Origin: an uncultured Acidobacteriaceae bacterium
Lineage (GTDB): Bacteria; Acidobacteriota; Terriglobia; Terriglobales; Acidobacteriaceae
Length of the DNA: 45,914 bases
Direction: 5' to 3'
Assembly: GCA_903828675.1 (NCBI GenBank)
Contig: CAIKND010000004.1
Location: 1-45,914, forward strand
Part shown: positions 34,430 through 43,450 of the stretch, piece after piece
How positions within the stretch are numbered: the first letter of the stretch is position 1
How the letters are laid out: each line of letters begins with the position of its first letter
Position numbers and translations under genes: made by a program
The notes under the pieces: generated by a model
The model's input: only the letters and a program-made list of their open reading frames with translations
The model's database searches: none
What the model was told of the DNA's origin: nothing

Positions 34430-34858
34430 GTGAGAGTTGTTCTCGACACGTCGGTTCTCATCACCGCTTTACGCTCCAGCACAGGTGCTGCGGCGGAGAA
34501 TCTACGGCTTGTTCTGCTCAAAGAACTCACGATCCTCATGGATTACAAACTGGCCTGTGAGTATCGGGATGTTGCGCTGAGAGCAGAGCACTTGAATGTG
34601 TCATGTAAGACGGAAGAAGAAACCACATTGCTTCTGGATGTGCTGGAAGCGCTTGCCGAGCCGGTTCTGATCGTTGTCCGGCGCGCGCCGCTTTCGCAGG
34701 ATGCAAACGATGACATGGTGTTGGAGGTCGCCATCAATGGCCGTGCGGATGCCATTGTGACCAACAATACAAAGCACTTTCGCGAGCCGGCAAAGCGCTT
34801 TCGCCTGGAAGTGATGACTCCAGCAGAGTTGCTGAATGAATTCAGGAAGAGGAGATAA
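34430..34858 (+). CDS. PIN-domain toxin (COG1569-like) of a toxin-antitoxin pair
   Basis: 142 residues from a GTG start. VVLDTSVLITALRSS is the N-terminal PIN motif with the first Asp; DANDDMVLEVAINGRADAIVTNNTKHF holds the central acids and the TNN step that this subfamily has in place of T-x-D. PIN proteins are RNases that cut tRNA or mRNA. The stop is 5 bases from the start of the ribbon-helix-helix gene, so the toxin comes first, the reverse of most type II systems. No clear ribosome site precedes the GTG. Confidence 0.8.
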   Translation: MRVVLDTSVLITALRSSTGAAAENLRLVLLKELTILMDYKLACEYRDVALRAEHLNVSCKTEEETTLLLDVLEALAEPVLIVVRRAPLSQDANDDMVLEVAINGRADAIVTNNTKHFREPAKRFRLEVMTPAELLNEFRKRR

Positions 34859-34863
34859 AGGGT

Positions 34864-35178
34864 ATGCCCGCAAGCCAGAAGAAAGTTGTAGTGAATAAGT
34901 TTCCGCTCCGGCTCATGCCCTCTGTGCGCAGGGTCGCTGAGAATTTCTCGCTGAAGGAAGGCGTCTCGCTCAACCAGTTCATCAATGTCGCTGTGGCTGA
35001 GAAGCTTGCCCACCTTCAGCATGAGGATTGGCTGGCACATCGTTCAAAGGCTGCGGCCGGCTCGATTGCCAAGGCCTTGCAGATTCTCGACCGTCCAACG
35101 GGTCATGCGCCAGAAGAAGTAGACAAACTTCCGAAGGGCTATGTCTCGATTCGCCGCAAAGGTGCGAGTGGGCGATGA
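34864..35178 (+). CDS. HicB/Arc-like ribbon-helix-helix antitoxin
   Basis: 104 residues. FPLRLMPSVRRVAENFSLKEGVSLNQFINVAVAEKL has the strand-helix-helix layout of RHH proteins (RLMPSVRRVAE, then GVSLNQFINVAVAEKL). RHH domains bind DNA as dimers; the C-terminal half (about 60-104) would cap the PIN toxin. AAAGGGT precedes the ATG. It ends 10 bases before the convergent relaxase stop. Confidence 0.75.
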   Translation: MPASQKKVVVNKFPLRLMPSVRRVAENFSLKEGVSLNQFINVAVAEKLAHLQHEDWLAHRSKAAAGSIAKALQILDRPTGHAPEEVDKLPKGYVSIRRKGASGR

Positions 35179-35187
35179 TGGTCCAAG

Positions 35188-37920
35188 TCACATGCCTATG
35201 CCTATCCCGAAATCGTAAGTAATATCAATGTCATGTTCAGGCTTTGGTGGCGGCATGCTCTGCGCCGGCTGGTGAGAAATACCAAGGTCTGGCCCGTTAT
35301 TATTTTGGGCTTGTTCTCTCGCCAGTTCGGTTGCCGATGGCCGTGCTGAAGAAATTCCGAGCGACTCGCGCAGGCCGTCAACATCGGACGTAATGATCGT
35401 GATTCCATCGCGGCCGCGCGATGCGGCGACATAGAACTGTTCCTGCCTCATCGCGTCGGGCGAAATAACCACAGCATCCACCGTTTTGCCCTGGCTGCGA
35501 TGCGCGGTAATCGCATAGCCGTGGTCGAATTCGTGATAGTTCGAGGGCAGGGTTCGGCCATCTTCAAGTTGAATGCGGCCACCGTTAACATTGCGCACGT
35601 TGACCAGTTCGCCGTTTGTGGCGCGGAAATCCGCCTCGCGGCGATTGCCCATCAGAAGCAGCTTGTCGCCGGGGAAAACTTCGATATTTTGATGTTCATG
35701 CACTGAAAACGAGCGCGCCTGTGTCGGAGCTACTATATGCTCCGCGCCGTGATGGTCTCTGGCAACGATATGCGATGTATCTACACGTTCGACTGTAAGA
35801 GCCTCATGCCTGCCTATCCCATGCGAAGAGCGATGGAACAATAGAACTTGCCCTTCTTGATAGTTTGACAGGTCTCTCTTTTGCGCCTCGGTCCATTGCA
35901 ATGGCGCGTGGCGATCAAAGACAGCGCCCGGCAGCAGTTCACCATGCTGTTTCATTTCGCCGCGAATTGCATGAGTGATCCTGCCGATCTCTTCGTGTGT
36001 GCCGGCGACGACGAGCACCTTCCGGCCTGGGTCCGTAGCGAGTTTCCAATAGGCAGAAGCCACTTCTCTTGCGCGGTCCAGGTATGGGACCTCACGGACT
36101 GCACCAAGCTGCTCCAGCTTTTCAAAGCCGTGCTCCGGCGACTGACGCAGCGTCTGAATTGCATCTCGATATTCAGCCTGCGTCTGACGTTGCACGCCAG
36201 TCAACGAAACGCTTTTCATGCACGATTCTCGCTCCAGTATCCGCAGGGCGTCTGATGCTTCTACGCTTTGAATTTGCCGAGTGTCGCCAGAGAAGAGAAT
36301 GCGCGCATTTTCGCGCTCCGCCAACTTCAGCAAGCCTTCCATCTGCCGGCCTGAAACCATGCCCGCCTCGTCAACTACCAGGACTTTGCCGCGCAGTGAG
36401 GTCCTGCCTGCATCATCTTCCAATAGTCGCGAGATGGTCATCGCATCGTGGAGTCCCACTTTCTGCAGCTCGTCTACTGCGCTTCGAGTAGGAGCAACAG
36501 CCACAACCTCTCGGCCGGCCTCATGCAAACCGCGGTCGATCTCGTGAAGCGTGGCAGTTTTGCCGGTTCCTGCAGCGCCGCGCAGATTGATAGCCAAGTC
36601 GCGAGAGTCGAGAACCTGACGAACCGCTCGTTGCTGCTCATCGCGCAAGCGCTCGGATGGGTGAAACTCGTGGTCTCTGCCCAACCGATCAAAGCGGTTT
36701 ACGCCTCGGTCTACCGTCGCAATCATTCGCTGTTCGCGTTCAAGGCTCTCGCGTGTAGCGAGATCGTTCCCGGCGCGAATAAGAATTCCTTGCGACTGTT
36801 CCAGTTCCATAGCGCCCCGGAGTTGACCAGGATCGATCTGCCCTCGACCATGACGCAGCGCCTCTGCCATCAACTCATGGTCACGAACTACGGAGTTGCG
36901 CTCAAAGAAATGCGCCTTTGCGTATTCAAGCGATTCTGATGCCCGCATTGAGACTTGAAGAATGCGGGGACTCTTCTCCAGGGACTCGGCGCGGAGATGT
37001 TGCAGCGTGTGCTTTTCCTCCGGCGCAAGCCGGGCCTGCTGTTGTTCTCTGAGTTTTTCCGTTGCGATCTCTGTCAACTTCTCCGCACGAGATTCGCGAA
37101 CGAGCACGGCAACTTCGTTATTGGTCGGCTCGCGACCATTCTCCACTGTGAATTGCTCGATTGCGGCGTCCCGTTGCGCGCTCCGCACGCTGTACTTTTC
37201 GAGCAGTCCAATCGAGACCCCGCGAATCTCGAATCCGTGGTCCTCCCCTTTGGCATCGCGGCGCGTCTCAATCTCATATCCCAGACCGCGCACCTCCCGC
37301 GCCAGCGCGTACACCTCCGTCAAGTATGCGCGCCTCTCGTACAACCCCGATGCTTGTAGCGCTTTCCAGCGACCCTCGACGCCATCATAGGTGAGATTGG
37401 CAGCGACCAAGTGTGTGTGCAACTGCGGGTCGAGTTCACGGCTTGTATCGTGGCGATACGTCGCAACGACCAGGTTGGCCGTCACCCGATTCTCATTTGC
37501 TCCGTTCAGGCGAACGCGCGCAGCAGCGTGGCTTTCAACTTCTGCGAGAGTTTCTTGAGCAGCCTTGTCGTGAGCCGCTACCAAGCGCTCATCCCCGCCA
37601 ACAAGCGCCTGGACAGAAACCGACTTTGGAGCGGAAAAGGTCAGATCTTACAGGGACCGCCCTTTGCTCTGTTCGCTCCCATCCACACCGATGCGGTCAG
37701 CACTATGGCGGGGCCGGAGAAACTCGCCAGTCTCTGGATTCAGCCCTTCGCGGATGGCTTCAAAATGCTCCTGCTTCACTTCGCCGCGCAAACCGAGCAA
37801 CTCCGCACCCCGCCCATGCCATTCGCCTTGGACGCGACGGCGCTCGTCGTAGTAATCGCTGTGTTCGAGATGCCGCTGGGCATACCCAACACCGCCCGAC
37901 ATGGCCCGTATCGTCAGCAT
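35188..37920 (-). pseudogene. MobF (TrwC/TraI-type) relaxase-helicase interrupted by one TAA codon
   Basis: One continuous frame of 911 codons with a single stop at codon 91 (37650-37648). Residues 1-90 start MLTIRAMSGGVGYAQRHLEH and contain the tyrosine pair Y23/Y24. The frame then reads DLTFSAPKSVSV, where relatives have SLYDLTFSAPKS, so the stop replaces a Tyr. H157, H168 and H170 (RHD, HTH) have the same spacing as the metal-binding histidines of TrwC. Walker A GAAGTGKT lies at 448-455 and Walker B VVDEAG at 515-520; the C-terminus has ITAHRSQGKTVDAVV, a superfamily-1 helicase motif. An internal start (37584) could still give a helicase, but without the nicking tyrosines. Confidence 0.88.
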
Positions 37921-38229
37921 GACCCGACGCTAACGCTGTTCGAATTCCGAATGCAACAGCCTTTGTAATTTTGCCGCCTTGGTTGCCATACCAATGCCGA
38001 AATTTGAAGGAGCCAAGTCCCGCGCCCAGTCAGCCCAGGTCGCAGCCTGAATCCGCAAGCATCATTTTCGTCATCCCCGTCCAAGAGCGTTCTCGCTGCG
38101 CTCGTTCTGAAGTTAGACACCATCGCTAAGCCTGACGGCTTAGCGAGGCCGCTGCGCGGCCCTTCCTCGAACCGAAATCGAACGCAACTCGTACCGTGTT
38201 CGATGTTGTCTGGCACCGTTCGGGCGGCG
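37921..38229. other. Gene-free junction between the mobile element and the Rhs region
   Basis: No gene is supported. A perfect hairpin CGCTAAGCC/GGCTTAGCG lies at about 38126-38147, followed by GGCCGC-TGC-GCGGCC. They could end transcription of the RelE-like gene on the minus strand. I searched by eye for a second copy of the tRNA-Glu 3' end (GGGTTCAAATCCCG) here and to the right and did not find one. Confidence 0.35.
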
Positions 38230-38454
38230 TTAGCGGTAGGCTTCGGAGCGATGCAGAACGGAGTGAACGAGGATGGTTCCGGGCGGCTCTTCGTTGAAGC
38301 GGACGCGGTAGTCGCCGACGCGAAGGCGGAGTTCGCCGGAGTCGCCTTGCAGCTTCTTGATGTCGCCCTCGCCAGTGCGGGCGAAGCGATCGAGAGCGGC
38401 GAGAATGCGCATGGCAGTCTCGCGGTCGAGGTGGGAGAGAGCGGGACATGCCAT
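38230..38454 (-). CDS. RelE/ParE-like toxin, probably truncated at the N-terminus
   Basis: 74 residues. LDRETAMRILAALDRFARTGEGDIKKLQGDSGELRLRVGDYRVRF holds the RelE core steps (KLQG, ELRLRVGDYRVRF) and the C-terminus has VLHRSEAYR. Full family members are about 85-95 residues with a leading strand and helix; here the first eight residues (MACPALSH) look unrelated and an in-frame TGA lies just upstream. No antitoxin gene is adjacent. It is probably a remnant cut at the junction with the Rhs region. Confidence 0.65.
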   Translation of the reverse strand: MACPALSHLDRETAMRILAALDRFARTGEGDIKKLQGDSGELRLRVGDYRVRFNEEPPGTILVHSVLHRSEAYR

Positions 38455-38530
38455 ATGGACCGGCAGCCAATTTCAGTTCTGAAGTAGGGCGGCAGGTGGC
38501 CGGAGCTGTTAGCACAGCCACTGAAGTTGG

Positions 38531-40015
38531 GTGCCCCAGCTGTGCCTTGCATTTGGGTACCTGGGAGAGCACGTGCTGCTAGTCTCTGCTACTCTATTGG
38601 CGAACGTCGCCGCAAGTTTCGACGCTGACAACCAGATTCAGTACCTGAAACAGATCAACGGATACGACCCGGCCGGCAATGTTACCTACGACGGTAAGAA
38701 CCAGTATCTTTACGATGCGGAAGGGCGCATCTGCGCAGTGGCGAGCATTCCTGTTCCCGGCGTCACCGTCATGACCGGCTACATCTACGGCGCAGATGGA
38801 ACCCGCGTCGCCAAGGGCCGCATTTCCATTTGGAGTTGCGATCCGTCCACCAGCGGCTTCACTGCGACCAATGACTACATCCTCGGCCTCTCGAGCGAGC
38901 AGGTTACCGAGTTGGGCACGGACCCGGACAGCGGTGGTATGGAGTGGCAGCACACGAATGTCTACGCCGCGGGCAAGCTCATCGCCACCTACGACCCTGA
39001 TGGCCTCCACTTCCACCTTGACGACCCCTTGGGCACGCGCCGTGTCCAAACCGATTTGGCTGGCGCTGTTGAACAGACCTATGCCAGCCTGCCCTTCGGC
39101 GATTGCCCCGATGGCGATACCCTCAGTTGCACGGGTGGCGCTACCGAACACCACTTTACCGGCAAAGAACGCGACTCCGAATCCGGCAACGACTACTTCG
39201 GGGCCAGGTACTACGCAAGTTCGATGGGAAGAATGTTGTCGCCCGATCCGGTCTTCGCTTCCGCAGCGCGCGTCATGGACCCGCAACAGTGGAACATGTA
39301 TGCCTATGCACGGAACAATCCACTGTCAATTACCGATCCGACGGGCATGGATTTCAATTTGAAATGCAACGACGGCGAGACGATGAACTGCAGCGGAGGA
39401 TACCAAGGACAGTATCAATACAATTCCGGTTCTGGACAGTTTGAGTTTGAAAAGACTGATGTTGATATGAACAAGCAGGGCGATCCCAGTGCCGGATACA
39501 GCGATCAGTTCGGCAATAACTACACCGGCACGTTTGATCAGAACAACGGCGTAAGTTTTACCAATACTGCGACTGGAGCGACTTCCGGCCAATCGCAATT
39601 TGTTGATGGCAGTGATCCCACACAGCTTAAGGGGAGCGGCGCATTTTCCGGCATACAGGGAAACTTCTTCGACGCTTGCGGGGGGAACAGTTCGTGTCAG
39701 GGACGTGCTACGTTATCGGGCTCGGCAGCTGCCTTCGACAATATGAAATCAACACTTAGCCAATCTGGCCGGTTCTCGACACTGCTTGACGGCTTTTCTC
39801 TTGCTCATCCCTTCGTGACAGATCAGTACCGAGGAGGTGTGGGGGGATATGCTCACGTAATCAAAGCTCCTGGATATATGTGGGACATGCATTTCGAAGG
39901 AAGCTCTCCGGGCGCGGGTGTCACAGGTTTCGCGTTGCATATGCTTGGCACTATCAAGGAAATGGTTGACGGAACCGCTATAGGTGAACGGTCAAAGTTG
40001 GTGCCAGAACAATGA
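38531..40015 (+). CDS. Rhs family C-terminal fragment (tip 1), 5'-truncated
   Basis: 494 residues from a GTG. The first about 27 residues are not Rhs-like; YD-repeat sequence starts near 38612 (GYDPAGNVTYDGKNQYLYD) and runs through the RHS core with FTGKERDSESGNDYFGARYY at about 209-228 (39155 on) and NPLSITDPTGMD. The remaining about 220 residues are a variable domain (SGQSQFVDGSDPTQLKG, then GGYAHVIKAPGYMWDMHFEG) that I do not recognise. Complete Rhs proteins have over 1000 residues; the shaft and secretion signal are missing. The stop overlaps the next ATG (ATGA). It probably encodes a toxin tip. Confidence 0.8.
   Translation: MPQLCLAFGYLGEHVLLVSATLLANVAASFDADNQIQYLKQINGYDPAGNVTYDGKNQYLYDAEGRICAVASIPVPGVTVMTGYIYGADGTRVAKGRISIWSCDPSTSGFTATNDYILGLSSEQVTELGTDPDSGGMEWQHTNVYAAGKLIATYDPDGLHFHLDDPLGTRRVQTDLAGAVEQTYASLPFGDCPDGDTLSCTGGATEHHFTGKERDSESGNDYFGARYYASSMGRMLSPDPVFASAARVMDPQQWNMYAYARNNPLSITDPTGMDFNLKCNDGETMNCSGGYQGQYQYNSGSGQFEFEKTDVDMNKQGDPSAGYSDQFGNNYTGTFDQNNGVSFTNTATGATSGQSQFVDGSDPTQLKGSGAFSGIQGNFFDACGGNSSCQGRATLSGSAAAFDNMKSTLSQSGRFSTLLDGFSLAHPFVTDQYRGGVGGYAHVIKAPGYMWDMHFEGSSPGAGVTGFALHMLGTIKEMVDGTAIGERSKLVPEQ
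39155..39232 (+). repeat. Rhs core repeat, four copies (39155-39232, 41223-41300, 42665-42742, 44172-44249)
   Basis: Each copy is a 78-base in-frame unit encoding FTGKERD(T/S)ESGNDYF and then RYY..(S/N)MGR. Copies 2 and 4 are identical over their first 46 bases; copies 1 and 3 share the CCACTTTACCGGCAAAGAAC start. Similarity among copies 2-4 begins at or just before FTG, while upstream sequence is unrelated. It is the shared stretch through which tips could recombine. Confidence 0.85.
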
Positions 40016-41175
40016 AATTTAAGAAAACCATTATCGCTGCGATTATGCTCTGTTCTGTGGTCTGCTACGGGCAGACTACGTACACGATTCCTCTGGAAAA
40101 GCTGAACACATCGCTTGCAGTTCCAGCTATGACAGCACGTGACGGTGTGGTTTACGTCGCATACCGCTCCTTCGACTGGCTGCGACAGTCAGACCAGCTT
40201 CAAGTGGTCGCATATGATCTGCATGCTCGTAAGGTTGTGAAGCGTGGAACGATCCCGGTTCCAAAAGTTCATGGTCCGCGTGCATCGAGCGGGTTAGCTC
40301 TTTCGCATGATGGCACGATGCTGGCCTACGTTGAGTTGCATAACCCTGGGCTTGAGCTTCTAATCTCCTCGAAAGACTTGGCTGAAATCCGCCATTCGAA
40401 TGTTCTGCCATTTACAGACCAGGATTATCGAAGGGGATTTGCTGGTTTTGATAGCGCGGACAGATTAAGCCTTATGTCTTTTAGTCGAGACTTCCCTCGC
40501 CATGGGGAAGACGTTCCTCGTTTTATTCACACGAGTACGGAGGATTTTAAAGTGATCTCCGATACGAAGGCTTCTTCTATTGCGAAGGCGGTCTATTCCA
40601 ACTATCTGGCTTGGGACCCAATCATAAACCGATTCTGGTTGCCCAACAGTGGTGGGAATGTACTTCAGTACAACGAAGAGGGCCAGTCTACAGGAGAGGA
40701 ACTGACGACGGATATACATCAACTAGATGCAGGTGCAATTCCTCTCGGGCAGGCGGGTGTCATCGCGTTCTACACGATGGTGTCCAGAGGCGCGGTTGCC
40801 AGCTACACTAATCACAAAAGCCATACACTCGAACTATCCTGCTCTCCTCGTCCCTATGGCGCTAGCAACGATCATGCCTATGCTGGGGCAATCTGCATCA
40901 CTCAGCCAGACCGTTTACCTGAAGCTGGAGGGGATCGGGTGCTGACTTCGGAATTCTTGCTTATCCGGACCGATGGCCCTCAAGTGGTCTGGCGGCAGAA
41001 GATGAGCGCAATGGGTGCCGGGGACAAAGACTACTTCGGATGGGCCTCTGCTGTGATTGAGCATGGAGACAAGAAAGTGTGGGTTGTTGCCCCGACCAAA
41101 TCGCCGGAGTTGGCGGTCTACGAAGTGCCGCTGCCGGAAGACGAACCAACCAAATCCGAGCCTACGATTCATTGA
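40012..41175 (+). CDS. Secreted protein, candidate immunity partner of Rhs tip 1
   Basis: 387 residues with a signal peptide (KKTIIAAIMLCSVVCYGQ). The mature part has repeating strand-rich blocks (DGVVYVAYRSFDWL, LALSHDGTMLAYVELHNPG, PELAVYEVPLP) suggestive of a beta-propeller. I do not recognise a family. It overlaps the tip-1 stop by ATGA and ends 5 bases before tip 2, so it belongs to the array. Position next to a toxin tip suggests immunity; export suggests the toxin acts in the periplasm or envelope. Function is inferred from context. Confidence 0.6.
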   Translation: MKFKKTIIAAIMLCSVVCYGQTTYTIPLEKLNTSLAVPAMTARDGVVYVAYRSFDWLRQSDQLQVVAYDLHARKVVKRGTIPVPKVHGPRASSGLALSHDGTMLAYVELHNPGLELLISSKDLAEIRHSNVLPFTDQDYRRGFAGFDSADRLSLMSFSRDFPRHGEDVPRFIHTSTEDFKVISDTKASSIAKAVYSNYLAWDPIINRFWLPNSGGNVLQYNEEGQSTGEELTTDIHQLDAGAIPLGQAGVIAFYTMVSRGAVASYTNHKSHTLELSCSPRPYGASNDHAYAGAICITQPDRLPEAGGDRVLTSEFLLIRTDGPQVVWRQKMSAMGAGDKDYFGWASAVIEHGDKKVWVVAPTKSPELAVYEVPLPEDEPTKSEPTIH

Positions 41176-41180
41176 CCTTC

Positions 41181-41981
41181 ATGTACGACTACCCAGTCCA
41201 ACACGCGCGTTTGAACTACAGGTTTACCGGCAAAGAACGAGATACCGAATCAGGAAACGACTACTTCGAAGCAAGGTACTATGCAAGCTCAATGGGCCGG
41301 TTCCTCAGCCCGGATTGGTCAGCCAAAATCGTACCCGTTCCCTATGCTAAGCTAAGCGATCCGCAGAGCCTGAATCTTTATGCCTACCTGTTGAACAATC
41401 CTCTGGAAGGCGTTGATCCCGATGGGCATGAGGTTGATTTAAATGGCAATAAGGCAGACAAAGCAGAAGAACAACGCCGTCTCGCTGCCAATGCAACTAA
41501 AACAGACAAGAATGGTGTGAAAGAATCCTCTCTATTTAAGCAAGTTACCGACAAGAACGGAAAGACGACGATGGTTTTGGACAAAGATGCGGCGGCGAAC
41601 TGGTCAGGTGGTCACTCGCAGGGATTCAAAGACATCGTTCAGACAATAAACAACAAGGACGTTGTCTCAGTGAACCTTGTGAACACCGATGACAACAATA
41701 CACACAACGATGGTGGCGGTCACTTTACAGTCAACCTTGCCCGAAATCAAACAGGGTACGACCGCGTAAACCCAATGGTGAATGGAAACTGCTTTGAGAT
41801 TATCGCAGGACACGAGATCCTCGGGCATGCCCGTATGGGAATGCTGGGGATACCGGGTGCAGCTACAGATGGCCCTGGCTCGCCAGTTTTCCAATATGAA
41901 AACAAAACTCTGCGCCCTGAGTACCAAGACGCACATCCAAACGGCCCGATTAGAGGACCACGCCTGCCTATGGAGTGGTAA
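41181..41981 (+). CDS. Orphan Rhs tip 2 with an HExxH metalloprotease-like domain
   Basis: 266 residues from ATG 41181, 5 bases after the previous stop; no clear ribosome site, so coupled translation is likely if it is made at all. Residues 15-40 are the Rhs core (FTGKERDTESGNDYFEARYY), then LNLYAYLLNNPLEGVDPDG ends the core. The variable domain contains HEILGH at about residues 212-217, the zinc-protease HExxH motif, after GGGHFTVNLARN. No Rhs shaft precedes it. Probable toxin cassette; the protease activity is inferred from the motif alone. Confidence 0.72.
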   Translation: MYDYPVQHARLNYRFTGKERDTESGNDYFEARYYASSMGRFLSPDWSAKIVPVPYAKLSDPQSLNLYAYLLNNPLEGVDPDGHEVDLNGNKADKAEEQRRLAANATKTDKNGVKESSLFKQVTDKNGKTTMVLDKDAAANWSGGHSQGFKDIVQTINNKDVVSVNLVNTDDNNTHNDGGGHFTVNLARNQTGYDRVNPMVNGNCFEIIAGHEILGHARMGMLGIPGAATDGPGSPVFQYENKTLRPEYQDAHPNGPIRGPRLPMEW

Positions 41982-41997
41982 ACAGGGGGAAACCTCA

Positions 41998-42588
41998 GTG
42001 TCAAAAGTGATTGCAGTATTGCTTTGCCTCTTCTCTTTGAGCGCAATAGCCCAGAAACCGAAGAGTTCGGATGTCCGCCTTGAAATTCAGCCTGACCCTA
42101 CCGGTCAGGTCTTAGTGAACTGGAGCATAACCAACAACACGAAGTTAGCTATTTTCGTGTATGACTTCTTTTTATGGGGCCCCTCCCCATGGAACGAACA
42201 GAGCGAAAGCCGAATTGTACTTGGAACTGCACCATCGCGTGAGGACCCCTCCTGTCCTCCAAACCGCGTCGTTCCCGTCCTTCTGTTAGTGATAGCGCCA
42301 GGGCGGACGATACACGGTGATTTCACTGACAGAGAACTCAAGCTTGCTCCGAAAACGAGCGTCTCAATGCGGATAGCAATTTTCAACGATCCGTATTCGG
42401 TAGTCGAGGAAGCGAAGCGCTTCTTAAATAGCAATGGCAAACATAGCCCATATGATGCCCTTGTCCGCGAGGGGACCATCGTGGAAAGCAACCTGGTTCA
42501 GCTACCGGTAACAGTCCAGCCGGAAGCTACAGCAAGCGGGCCGGGCGACATGGAATCCGGCCACGTTGATCCGCCGAAGTCACACTGA
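41998..42588 (+). CDS. Secreted protein, candidate immunity partner of tip 2
   Basis: 196 residues from a GTG at 41998 with AGGGGGAAA about 6 bases upstream. MSKVIAVLLCLFSLSAIAQ is a signal peptide. The mature part has a beta-sandwich feel (VRLEIQPDPTGQVLVNWSIT, VSMRIAIFNDPYSVV) and two Cys-poor halves; no family is recognised. It lies 16 bases after tip 2. A periplasmic inhibitor of a periplasmic protease is the simplest reading, unproven. Confidence 0.6.
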   Translation: MSKVIAVLLCLFSLSAIAQKPKSSDVRLEIQPDPTGQVLVNWSITNNTKLAIFVYDFFLWGPSPWNEQSESRIVLGTAPSREDPSCPPNRVVPVLLLVIAPGRTIHGDFTDRELKLAPKTSVSMRIAIFNDPYSVVEEAKRFLNSNGKHSPYDALVREGTIVESNLVQLPVTVQPEATASGPGDMESGHVDPPKSH

Positions 42589-42613
42589 ACTTACGACGGG
42601 AGTGGATAGCGAT

Positions 42614-43408
42614 ATGATGCGCTCCGCATATTGTGAGTCCGAAGTACATTTTTCGCCAACCCACTTTACCGGCAAAGAACGCGATACCGAATCAGGCAAT
42701 GACTACTTCGGGGCAAGGTACTACTCCAGCAATATGGGGAGGTTCATGTCGCCCGACAAGCCATTCGCGGACCAACATGCTTCAAATCCGCAGAGCTGGA
42801 ACCTCTATTCATACACGCGAAATAATCCACTTCGGTTTGTCGATGATGATGGAGAGGCGGTCCGCGAAAACCCGGTTTCCAAGAATTACACGGTCAGTGG
42901 TAAAACCGCAGCGGAGGCATGGAACAATGCTCCCGGACCTGCTGCCGCCGCTGGCATTCCTGATGGAAACCGTGGAAACACAGCATGGAGCATGCAGGTT
43001 GGCCCATACAATTACGACCCTTCCCTGCAAACCAGCGACTCATCAGCAACAGTGACGGAGACCGTCTCCAGCGGCGATGTACTACTGACGGTTACGACTC
43101 AACTCCCCGTTTGGGACGGATATAGCAGTGCCTCCCCCGCCGAGCAGAAGAAATGGGACGACATGACGTCTAACCTGAAGGGCCATGAAGACGGGCACAA
43201 GGCCATTGATGAGAAGAATGCCAACAGTCTAGACAAATCACTTCCGGGAACTACTGGAACAGGAACAGCTCCGACCGTTCCAGAAGCAGAAACCAAGGCG
43301 AAGGACGCACTGAGTGACAATTTGCATAGTAAACAGAATGATGCCGTACAGAAAACCGCAGCCGAGAACAAGGCCTACGATGATAAAAACCATCACGGCG
43401 ACTACTAA
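42614..43408 (+). CDS. Orphan Rhs tip 3 with a DUF922-like HExxH domain
   Basis: 264 residues from ATG 42614 (GGAGTGGATAGCGAT before it). The Rhs core begins at residue 18 (THFTGKERDTESGNDYF...YYSSNMGRFMSPD) and ends at YTRNNPLRFVDDDG. The variable domain has SNLKGHEDGHKAIDEKNANS, where HEDGH fits HExxH, and ends AYDDKNHHGDY. The spacing and the final YD...HG resemble DUF922, a predicted zinc peptidase family. It is probably a toxin tip of a type related in motif but not in sequence to tip 2. Confidence 0.72.
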   Translation: MMRSAYCESEVHFSPTHFTGKERDTESGNDYFGARYYSSNMGRFMSPDKPFADQHASNPQSWNLYSYTRNNPLRFVDDDGEAVRENPVSKNYTVSGKTAAEAWNNAPGPAAAAGIPDGNRGNTAWSMQVGPYNYDPSLQTSDSSATVTETVSSGDVLLTVTTQLPVWDGYSSASPAEQKKWDDMTSNLKGHEDGHKAIDEKNANSLDKSLPGTTGTGTAPTVPEAETKAKDALSDNLHSKQNDAVQKTAAENKAYDDKNHHGDY

Positions 43409-43450
43409 GCAAGAACGGACTGACCAAGAAGCCCTAATGAAAGGTGAGAC

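Noticed and set aside
37585..37650. Frameshift in the relaxase
   Set aside because: The pieces before and after the break are in the same frame and the family sequence continues directly over the TAA, so it is a nonsense codon, not a frameshift.
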